Positions 7,288-13,501 of a stretch of DNA of 20,156 nt are shown here, in pieces; within the stretch, counting starts at the first letter, position 1, and each line of letters starts with the position of its first letter. Where the stretch lies: the NCBI GenBank assembly GCA_030620005.1, contig JAUXAJ010000060.1, positions 1-20,156 on the forward strand, in the 5' to 3' direction. The DNA comes from Promethearchaeota archaeon (GTDB taxonomy: Archaea > Asgardarchaeota > Lokiarchaeia > Sigynarchaeales > SOKP01). Made by a program: the position numbers and the translations under genes. A model generated the notes under the pieces. That model saw nothing but the letters and a program-made list of their open reading frames with translations. It did no database searches and was not told the origin of the DNA.

Positions 7288-7734
7288 ATGATTGAGCTCT
7301 TAACGCATTTTAACGTGAAACTATACGATAAAAATTCTATAGAAAAATGGGAACTTCCAAAAGGAATTAAAGAGCAAATAGGTATAGATGAGCACGATTT
7401 TTTTTTGCTAACAAATTCAAAGGAAGGAAAACACGGTAAAAAACACGTTCATTTTTCGGTTTATCCAATTAAACACAAAAATGTAAATCTTCTAGAAGTT
7501 GAGGTTCCTTCTATTCTTCCTAAAATTTTACATCACACTTTAGAATGTATTAAGAAAAAAGGATATGATATAATAACATCAACAGGTTTTTGCACGCATG
7601 AGAATATCTGCCATTTTGGAGTTTTTTTTTCAAATTCAATCGAAGGAGAAAAAGAGGACTTGATTTTAATGGTAAAAAGCATGGAAAATATTGATTCTGT
7701 TAATATTTTTACTTTTTCGTGCGAAAAACAATAG
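7288..7734 (+). CDS. ACT-like domain protein with AbrB-like N-terminal segment
   Basis: A 148-residue protein. The C-terminal half (about 66-146) has an ACT-like pattern: NLLEVEVPSILPKIL, then a helix, then YDIITSTGFCTHENICHFGVFFS and a final helix and strand. ACT domains usually bind amino acids or other small ligands and often dimerise. Residues 20-42 (KWELPKGIKEQIGIDEHDFF) resemble the swapped-hairpin AbrB DNA-binding motif, but the match is weak. Cysteines C102, C108 and C144 and several histidines could bind metal. The gene is preceded by a roughly 110-base leader holding the structured RNA, suggesting ligand-dependent control of its own expression. No Shine-Dalgarno is seen. ACT-like assignment is moderate; the regulator role is an inference. 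Confidence 0.68.
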   Translation: MIELLTHFNVKLYDKNSIEKWELPKGIKEQIGIDEHDFFLLTNSKEGKHGKKHVHFSVYPIKHKNVNLLEVEVPSILPKILHHTLECIKKKGYDIITSTGFCTHENICHFGVFFSNSIEGEKEDLILMVKSMENIDSVNIFTFSCEKQ

Positions 7735-7776
7735 AAAACTTAAAGAAGTTTAATAAGAGAATTCGTATTAATACCA

Positions 7777-7782
7777 TTTTTT
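7777..7782 (+). terminator. T6 run after the ACT-like gene
   Basis: Six T, about 45 bases after the stop and before the convergent longin-like gene ends. It is a plausible archaeal U-tract terminator without a clear stem. Confidence 0.35.
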
Positions 7783-7790
7783 CTAGAAAT

Positions 7791-8204
7791 TTACCAGAAA
7801 GCATCTTTAAGCTTTTGTAGCGTCATTTCTAAAGAATCTTGAATATTTTGTTCAAAACTCGAAAACATGGAGATATCACCATCCCAATTATCTAGGATGT
7901 GTTCTGGAAATAGTTCAAAAAATCTATTGACAATGCTATTTAATTCATTCATGACCTTTTTGACCTTAACTTTTATGGATGAATTTGCAATAAAGAGAAA
8001 ACTTTTATGTTTTAATATGGTAAATCGTTTATCTTGCAATTCGAAATTTGAGAGCCCGCCCCTTTCAAGCTCTTCGGCGAATGAATTTAAAGCGCTCATG
8101 AGTCCACCAAAAAGCTGATCGTCCAATTTATCGTTAAAAACCCTGTGATAAACGGTAATTCCACCTTCAGTCAGAATCCAGATGTCTTGCAGAACTTTTG
8201 CCAA
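7791..8204 (-). CDS. Longin-like small protein (Asgard type)
   Basis: A 137-residue protein whose pattern fits the longin/roadblock-related fold. A first strand pair reads IWILTEGGITVYHRVF, then helix DQLFGGLMSALNSFAEEL, strand NFELQDKRFTILKH, strand SFLFIANSS, a helix VMNELNSIVNRFFELFP, and a C-terminal acidic helix region. In eukaryotes longin domains occur in SNAREs, SRX and adaptor subunits and pair with small GTPases; Asgard genomes encode many free-standing copies. The start is TTG 8204, the first start after an in-frame stop, with GGGGAT upstream. It lies convergent to the ACT-like gene. A partnership with the small GTPase 5 kb away is possible but not shown. Fold assignment is by pattern, not by alignment. 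Confidence 0.65.
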   Translation of the reverse strand: MAKVLQDIWILTEGGITVYHRVFNDKLDDQLFGGLMSALNSFAEELERGGLSNFELQDKRFTILKHKSFLFIANSSIKVKVKKVMNELNSIVNRFFELFPEHILDNWDGDISMFSSFEQNIQDSLEMTLQKLKDAFW

Positions 8205-8572
8205 GAATAATCCCCGTTATGATCTAAATTTTATACTATTATTTCTAAAAATATCATGGAAATATGAATTAATAAAATTGATTAAATTAAAAGTTATTAT
8301 TTTATATTCTAAATTATAGTAGTTTTTTAAACAATTAAACTAATTCTAATTTTTGCTGATTATTTAATTCTACTTCATGTGTGATCTCATTTTTCGTCAA
8401 ATTTAATGCTGACGTGTTGTTAGTCATTCTACTAAATCACCCGGGATATTCTGAATTTGTTCATGTAGCTTGGATTTTCTTCAGATTATTTTATATTTAC
8501 TCGTATTTCTCCTTAATCTGCTAAATTGGATGATTAAATGAATTGGAAAGAGAAAATCTAAATATTATTAAT
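8205..8572. other. Intergenic region upstream of the longin-like gene
   Basis: A 368-base AT-rich gap between two minus-strand genes. It contains a possible 30-codon minus-strand gene (8335-8427) with a Shine-Dalgarno-like GGGTGAT upstream. The rest shows only AT-rich sequence suited to promoters; no RNA gene or repeat is recognised. Confidence 0.55.
8335..8427 (-). CDS. Possible 30-residue peptide gene
   Basis: ATG at 8427-8425 and TAA at 8337-8335 enclose 30 codons, starting MTNNTSALNL and ending QQKLELV. GGGTGAT lies about nine bases before the ATG and would pair with the archaeal 16S 3' end (AUCACCUCC). The peptide is polar, with no membrane segment and no cysteine. It is too short for family recognition. 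The ribosome site is the main reason to list it; chance remains quite possible. Confidence 0.3.
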   Translation of the reverse strand: MTNNTSALNLTKNEITHEVELNNQQKLELV

Positions 8573-9847
8573 TTAAAATAAGTGAAAATGTTTTTCATTT
8601 CGATTAAATAAATCGTCTTTTTTAGATTTAGTCAATCTTTTAATATTCATTACTTTAGATTTAGCAAAATATTCGAAGTCAAATTCAACATCATCTCCAG
8701 CATTCTTGCCGTGTATCGGCATTAAGCGCGCTGTTAAAGGTTTATCGTGAGTAAGAGAAATAATGCAAACATCTAGCAAAATATAAAACAATTCTCTTTC
8801 TGTTATATCACCTGGCAAGGGAACACAATCAAGACCGGTCCCACAGATCGTTGAATATAATAGAAGTGATTCCAAATTAAGTTTATTTTCTGCTGCTCTT
8901 TTCGCGATCGTAAAATCTTCCAATACTGGTTGCATGAATCCGGAAAAACCTATAACCTTTTCTTTCTTCGGAATACAATTCTTAATTAAAGCAACTCCAA
9001 TTAAACTTCCAGAAACACCAAAATATTCAAAATTTAACTTTTCGATTGCCGTTCCAATACTTCTCTCCAACGTAGGATACGGTGCTGGAGAAAAGTCAAT
9101 ACCGTTAAAATCAATATTGAATTTATTACCTATCTTTTCAGCAATATTAGTAATAAGCTCGTAAATCTCGCTAAATTTGGACTTTAAGTTTATCTTAGCA
9201 TCTGTTAAACCTTTAGCCTTTTCAAATACATTTACAACTTCATCTGCAGACTCAAGAGCCACCGAAAAAATCGGTTTTTTGGACGAATGATAAGCTGAAG
9301 GGAAAAAAGGCGTGTCAGGTTCGACATTTGAAGAAAGACAGAATTTTAAATTGTTGAAAGGATCTGGTTCTGCAAGATTTTTTATGATTTTTGCGCTTAA
9401 TTTTAAGGCGGTTAAGTCAATACCATTTTTAGTAGAGGCAACATTTAAAGAAGAGAAGAAATTATCCCATTTTTTCAAGAAATTTGGCAAATTAATGGAT
9501 AAAAGTATTTCAAGATCTTCAAAACTAATCTGTCCATCTATCACAGCAGCACAACACGCGAAATAATCAAAACCGTGCTTTTTGCAACTTAGTCTTAAGT
9601 CGGAAATTTGTTGTTCTAAAAAAATCATATCATCGTTCAAACTTTTTCCACATTTCACCCCGTTAAAAATAGGCTGAGAGCAAAATCTTCTTGTTTCTAC
9701 CTGAATATTACTTTTTTCAAATTCATCTATAAGTTCACTACAAAGATTTGAGAAAATATAAAGTTTATCTTCCAAGTAGTTATCAATATTCACATTTTTA
9801 TTGAAAAATGGGATATTTTCCCCTACGGTAATAGCTCTAATCTTCAT
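8573..9847 (-). CDS. DUF711 (UPF0210) family protein
   Basis: A 424-residue protein of the DUF711/UPF0210 family (PF05167), widespread in archaea and Firmicutes, often near ACT-domain genes, structurally related to glycyl-radical-type barrels but with no established reaction. Recognisable parts are the opening MKIRAITVG, FSPAPYPTLERSIGTAIEKL in the centre, GVSGSLIGVALIKNCIPK, FSGFMQPVLEDFTIAKRA, and CGTGLDCVPLPGDIT near the C-terminus. Length fits the family (about 400-450). The start is ATG 9847, with MKIR matching the family's usual beginning. It lies 83 bases after the hydrolase gene on the same strand and could be co-transcribed. Several family genomes pair it with an ACT-domain protein; here an ACT-like gene is 0.8 kb away but on the other strand. 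Confidence 0.88.
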   Translation of the reverse strand: MKIRAITVGENIPFFNKNVNIDNYLEDKLYIFSNLCSELIDEFEKSNIQVETRRFCSQPIFNGVKCGKSLNDDMIFLEQQISDLRLSCKKHGFDYFACCAAVIDGQISFEDLEILLSINLPNFLKKWDNFFSSLNVASTKNGIDLTALKLSAKIIKNLAEPDPFNNLKFCLSSNVEPDTPFFPSAYHSSKKPIFSVALESADEVVNVFEKAKGLTDAKINLKSKFSEIYELITNIAEKIGNKFNIDFNGIDFSPAPYPTLERSIGTAIEKLNFEYFGVSGSLIGVALIKNCIPKKEKVIGFSGFMQPVLEDFTIAKRAAENKLNLESLLLYSTICGTGLDCVPLPGDITERELFYILLDVCIISLTHDKPLTARLMPIHGKNAGDDVEFDFEYFAKSKVMNIKRLTKSKKDDLFNRNEKHFHLF

Positions 9848-9930
9848 GACAAATCGTTTAATACAATGTGTAAATAGTAATAAAAAGTATTAGAAAAAGA
9901 AAATATTTTATGTAATTTATATCATTTCTT

Positions 9931-11586
9931 CTACAATCCTATTATGTTTAGCATGGCAGAACTTGCCGCTCCAGCAAATATACCAACGACCAAAAAGGTA
10001 TTTAAAAGGACAGCACTAAAATTTTCTGTCTTGTAATAAATAACTCCATTCATTAGAGAAGCAAATAAATACGCCAAAAACATTGCGCAGAAAACTGGTC
10101 CAACCCAATAGTACATGTAAGTAAGAAAGAATAGATAGAATTGAATAGGAAAAGATATTGCCATGACAATGTAAGTTTGCACTTTTCGAGATTTCAGGAA
10201 ATTTAACGAGGGAAATATTATCTTTCTGTAAAATATTTCCATTGAAATGTATAATGGAAGCATCATTATTGTTAACAAGAAAGCAATTAAGTCTGGAGGA
10301 TAAAATAGGGAAAATGGGTAAGACAAAGCAATTATGAAGTACGCTCCTAAAAATAATGCCGAGGAAAAAATAGCGTATATTAAATCTCGTTTTTTCAATT
10401 GTGATTTTGCTATTTCTCTCAAATTCTTATCAAGAATGTTCGCTTTACCATTAAATTTCCGGGAAATTAGTTCATAGATTACATAAATCAAAATCATCAA
10501 TATTGGTATGATTAATAAAGATGACCAGCCAAATAAGCTTGAACATGTGAGCCAAATCCCGAAGAATATGACAATTGATAAGCCAAGCTTCAAAACTTGG
10601 GTCTTTTTGTTTAATTTTTCTTCAGAAGCCTCTATAGTTTCAGATTTATTTTTTCCAAGAACACGTTTCGAACTAAACACCATGATGGAAATAACCGAAG
10701 TCGAGAAAGCGATATATGTTAGTATCATCAAAATTAATGTTCCAAGCCACGAGAATGTTATCGGTCCATTTTTGGTAGTTGCCCCGAAAAAGATTTTTTC
10801 ATACCACTTAATTGTTTCGATCATGACTTCATCAGCAATGAGATAATGCGCGCTAATCGGTATTGGTTCTGTCAGAGTCACGACAGTACATCCTGTCAAT
10901 TTTTGTGCTATTAAAGCGTGTTTTTCGTAGCTTACCGTGCCATCGTTAACATGATGGATTATCAATAAATTCTTAGGACGACTTGGGCTGATAATATTCG
11001 TAGGGTTATAAAAACCTATGCTAGGCGAATCAACAACACCCGCCCACGATACAGTAGCAGAAAAACGATTGTCCAACATTCCATTCATTATTACAACAAG
11101 ACCTCCCAGAGAATGTCCCACTAATCCGATTTGAGACGGATCAATTTGATTTTTATAAATATCCAATAATTCAATAGCATCCAATAATTTGGAACAATCC
11201 TTAGCCATTGCAGGAGCACCTGTTTCAGGATCGATATTTGAAAGAGAACCTCCACTTTCTCCATGTCCTTGATAATCTATTGTCGCAACAAAAAAACCTC
11301 TTTTTGTTAATTCAAGCGCAACTCTAATATCAATATCCTTTTGCCATTGGCTACCGTGAGCATATATTACTAAAGGATGTTTCTCTTGGAAATCTAGTTT
11401 TTTTACGGGGTGATATAAATTTGCGTGCATTTTCGCTCCTGCAGATTCAAATTGAACTCTTTCGTAATAAACATAACTCTGAAATCGAAAAATACATAAA
11501 AGAGTTGTCGAGACCGCTAGAAATAAGATTGGTATTATTAATAAAATTGTTCTTGTTGATTTTTTTTTCATGATTTTAACCACCAT
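9931..11586 (-). CDS. Alpha/beta-hydrolase fused to a polytopic membrane domain
   Basis: A 551-residue membrane protein. A signal-anchor helix spans about 12-34. An alpha/beta-hydrolase domain follows at about 45-268, with oxyanion-region HGSQW, nucleophile elbow GHSLGG (S159), acid D215 in HHVNDGTV, and histidine H247 in SAHYLIADE, so the catalytic triad looks complete. The C-terminal half has about seven hydrophobic segments, including roughly 278-305, 335-350, 355-373, 403-425, 432-450, 472-492 and 495-515, plus a final one near 527-548. The topology puts the hydrolase outside the cytoplasm. Family enzymes cleave esters or peptides; the substrate is unknown. ATG 11586 opens the longest frame, but GGTGG about eight bases before ATG 11571 (residue 6, then KKKS) favours that later start. 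The membrane half is not recognised as a known transporter. Confidence 0.85.
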   Translation of the reverse strand: MVVKIMKKKSTRTILLIIPILFLAVSTTLLCIFRFQSYVYYERVQFESAGAKMHANLYHPVKKLDFQEKHPLVIYAHGSQWQKDIDIRVALELTKRGFFVATIDYQGHGESGGSLSNIDPETGAPAMAKDCSKLLDAIELLDIYKNQIDPSQIGLVGHSLGGLVVIMNGMLDNRFSATVSWAGVVDSPSIGFYNPTNIISPSRPKNLLIIHHVNDGTVSYEKHALIAQKLTGCTVVTLTEPIPISAHYLIADEVMIETIKWYEKIFFGATTKNGPITFSWLGTLILMILTYIAFSTSVISIMVFSSKRVLGKNKSETIEASEEKLNKKTQVLKLGLSIVIFFGIWLTCSSLFGWSSLLIIPILMILIYVIYELISRKFNGKANILDKNLREIAKSQLKKRDLIYAIFSSALFLGAYFIIALSYPFSLFYPPDLIAFLLTIMMLPLYISMEIFYRKIIFPSLNFLKSRKVQTYIVMAISFPIQFYLFFLTYMYYWVGPVFCAMFLAYLFASLMNGVIYYKTENFSAVLLNTFLVVGIFAGAASSAMLNIIGL

Positions 11587-11698
11587 TTAAATAAAAAAAG
11601 TATATTTTATTTTAAGGTAAATTCAATATGTAAGTTTTCACTTTTGTTTCTAATAAATATATCTGTTTGAAAAAAATATTTAATACAATTGGTTTAGA

Positions 11699-11708
11699 AT
11701 TATATAAT
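11699..11708 (+). promoter_or_regulatory. Candidate TATA box for the 11748 gene
   Basis: attatataat lies about 45 bases before the GTG start, predicting transcription start near 11730 and a short leader. The region is divergent to the hydrolase gene. Confidence 0.35.
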
Positions 11709-11747
11709 AGCATTACTATAATAATTGTAATATCTCAAAAATAAAAG

Positions 11748-12695
11748 GTGAAACAAACTGTGAGTGAAATTATTAATGTCTCGTTGTCTATTTGTGGTGC
11801 TGCTGCGGGCATCTACGGTGCTATTCGGGCGTGGTTATCGAATCGACAAATGAAGCAAATAGAGGGAGAAAAACTAGCAACAAAGCTGAATATTGATGTT
11901 AACTACGAATTAATAGAATCTGATAAAGAAAAGTTGTGCCAATGTGTTATAAAATGGACTAATTTAGGTTTAGCAAATATTAAAATAATAAAACTGAACA
12001 TCGACGCTCGAGATCGTGAAGATGAAATGCGTAATAGTTATATCCCACCAGAAAATAACCTTGAATCTACATTCAAGCCTCTTTCAAGAAAAATTGAAAA
12101 TTTAGAGCTTATAGCAATAAATAATCACAAATTAGTTAATTTCTCAAATAATAAAGAAAAGGGAGAAGTAAAGATTTACAGAAGCGATCCAATATATGGA
12201 CTGGAATTGAGCTCTCGACAGAAACGACAATTGAAGGAAAAAGGAGAAGAAGTGGAGATTGATCCTTTAAGAATAAAAAAAAATATTTCAGACTACATTA
12301 AAAAAAAAGCGACAAGGCTACAAGAAATCTATTCAAGAATTGGAACAGATGGATTCAAAAACGAATTAAAAAAATTCTTATTTCACGAAACGCTTGTAAA
12401 AGAATTGCGAGGTATTCAGCTATTTCCCGAGGAAACTCGACAACAAGAATTTTTTTTAAGATATGAAGGTGAAGGAGTAATCTATCTTAACGTAGAAAGC
12501 GCCACAATACGTTTACAATTGAAAAACATTGATAGCATAGAAAAATATAAATTGATTGCAGATGAAATTATCGATTCAATTGAATTAACAAGCTCAATGA
12601 TTAAAAAATTTGAGGATAATTTAAAATTAATAATAACTCCAGCGGCAATGGAAATTCACAAGCAAAAATCAAACTTATTAATTTACTTAAAATAA
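11748..12695 (+). CDS. Membrane-anchored protein of unknown function
   Basis: A 315-residue protein with no family I recognise. A single hydrophobic helix, rich in small residues, at about 7-28 (INVSLSICGAAAGIYGAIRAWL) is followed by Arg/Lys, which suggests an N-terminal anchor with a cytoplasmic bulk. Residues 45-75 look like a beta-rich segment; 145-200 are strongly charged and probably helical; 225-300 mix strands and helices. No catalytic or metal motif is seen. The start is GTG 11748; no Shine-Dalgarno is visible and the leader is probably very short. It is followed after 17 bases by a 45-codon gene with its own ribosome site, and the two likely form an operon. Confidence 0.7.
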   Translation: MKQTVSEIINVSLSICGAAAGIYGAIRAWLSNRQMKQIEGEKLATKLNIDVNYELIESDKEKLCQCVIKWTNLGLANIKIIKLNIDARDREDEMRNSYIPPENNLESTFKPLSRKIENLELIAINNHKLVNFSNNKEKGEVKIYRSDPIYGLELSSRQKRQLKEKGEEVEIDPLRIKKNISDYIKKKATRLQEIYSRIGTDGFKNELKKFLFHETLVKELRGIQLFPEETRQQEFFLRYEGEGVIYLNVESATIRLQLKNIDSIEKYKLIADEIIDSIELTSSMIKKFEDNLKLIITPAAMEIHKQKSNLLIYLK

Positions 12696-12699
12696 ATGA

Positions 12700-12703
12700 T
12701 GAG
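12700..12703 (+). promoter_or_regulatory. Shine-Dalgarno of the 45-codon gene
   Basis: GAGG within TGATGAGGAAA lies nine bases before GTG 12713 and five bases after the preceding stop. It is one of the better ribosome sites in the window and decides the start of a gene too short for ordinary ORF calling. Confidence 0.6.
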
Positions 12704-12712
12704 GAAATTATA

Positions 12713-12850
12713 GTGAAGCCAAAAGTAAAACATTTAGGAATGCTCCGAGGTTTATTAAGGGAAGAGATTGATATCGAGAAGGCATATGAATTCTTACAAG
12801 CTGAAAGAAAGAAATGGAGACTTACTTATAAGAAGGTTCTTAAAGAATGA
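12713..12850 (+). CDS. Small charged protein, 45 residues
   Basis: GTG 12713 to TGA 12848-12850. The protein starts MKPKVKHLGMLRGLLREEID and continues as a highly charged probable helix pair with ERKKWRL, ending KKVLKE. The pattern LRGLLREEIDIEKAYEFL resembles short helical regulators or antitoxin-like peptides in archaea, but the resemblance is too weak to name a family. A good GAGG site and operon position behind the membrane-anchored gene support translation. No toxin-like partner (PIN, HEPN or similar) is recognisable next to it. Confidence 0.6.
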   Translation: MKPKVKHLGMLRGLLREEIDIEKAYEFLQAERKKWRLTYKKVLKE

Positions 12851-12852
12851 AG

Positions 12853-12877
12853 TGATATGGTGATAGCAATCATATCA
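12853..12877 (+). terminator. Hairpin after the 45-codon gene
   Basis: TGATATG (12853-12859) and CATATCA (12871-12877) form a perfect seven-pair stem with an 11-base loop, starting three bases after the stop codon. T-rich but mixed sequence follows. It may be a terminator, an mRNA-stabilising hairpin, or an operator-like palindrome. Confidence 0.35.
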
Positions 12878-12934
12878 TCAATTATTTCTTGCTTATAATC
12901 AGATTCCGCAGCATTAACAATTAATAATTACTTA

Positions 12935-12950
12935 AAATAAAAAAATTTTT
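12935..12950. terminator. Bidirectional A/T-run terminator
   Basis: AAAATAAAAAAATTTTT lies between convergent genes. It supplies a U-tract in both directions: five T for the + operon and seven T for the minus HdrA-HD transcript. Confidence 0.45.
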
Positions 12951-12982
12951 CAACTATTTATTATGGCTATTAGAATATTGGG

Positions 12983-13501
12983 TCAAAGATTTCCAAGAAT
13001 GTCATCAATTACTTTCTTTAAATTAAGTGCGAGTTCTGAATGAGCATTTCCGCACTTTTCTAATATTATTTTTCCTTGTTCTGCGTAAGACTTTTGTTTT
13101 TCCACTGACCAAATGTCAATATTCATGTCCATGAGGTTGTCGATGCGATCTGCCATTTTAATGATTTTAGCCTCTTTAGATGTTGTATCTAGGGATTTTA
13201 ACCATTCCTCTTTTTTGCCATTTTTTGGTTTGGTTAGCTCCTTTACAATAGACGCAACTTTATCCCCAAAGTACTTTCTTATTTCTTCCAAACTAACGCC
13301 TGTATCTTCGACAAGGTCGTGAAAAAGCGCCGCTATCATCATTTCCTCACAATTGAATTCTGAAAATCCTGCTGCCCTGAGGATTGAAACAATTCTTAGT
13401 GGGTGTACTAGATAAGGAGTTTTTTTGTCTTTTCTAAGAGTAATACCATGATTTTTAGCGGCAAATGTTAAAGCCTTCCAATAATTTGAAAATTCTTTCA
13501 T
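12983..13501 (-). CDS. MESH1/SpoT-like HD-domain hydrolase
   Basis: A 172-residue stand-alone HD phosphohydrolase like the hydrolase half of RelA/SpoT and animal MESH1. The metal and substrate residues are in order: H33 in PYLVHPLR, HDLVED (H61, D62, E65, D66), and ADRIDN (D118, N122) with MESH1-like spacing. There is no synthetase or TGS/ACT region, and length matches MESH1 (about 180). Such enzymes remove the 3' pyrophosphate from (p)ppGpp; MESH1 also acts on NADPH. The ATG overlaps the TGA of the upstream HdrA-like gene in an ATGA junction, so its translation is probably coupled to that of a redox enzyme. Fold and motifs are firm. The natural substrate in this organism is not known. Confidence 0.88.
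   Translation of the reverse strand: MKEFSNYWKALTFAAKNHGITLRKDKKTPYLVHPLRIVSILRAAGFSEFNCEEMMIAALFHDLVEDTGVSLEEIRKYFGDKVASIVKELTKPKNGKKEEWLKSLDTTSKEAKIIKMADRIDNLMDMNIDIWSVEKQKSYAEQGKIILEKCGNAHSELALNLKKVIDDILGNL

Noticed and set aside
9312..9566. Open frames opposite to longer genes, for example at 9312-9566 (+), 10508-10846 (+) and 3577-3945 (-)
   Set aside because: They lie wholly inside well-recognised genes in other frames and have no recognisable domain or ribosome site; they are antisense shadows.
12713..12850. Antitoxin of a toxin-antitoxin pair
   Set aside because: The small protein has an antitoxin-like size and charge, but the neighbour is a 315-residue anchored protein with no recognisable toxin motif.
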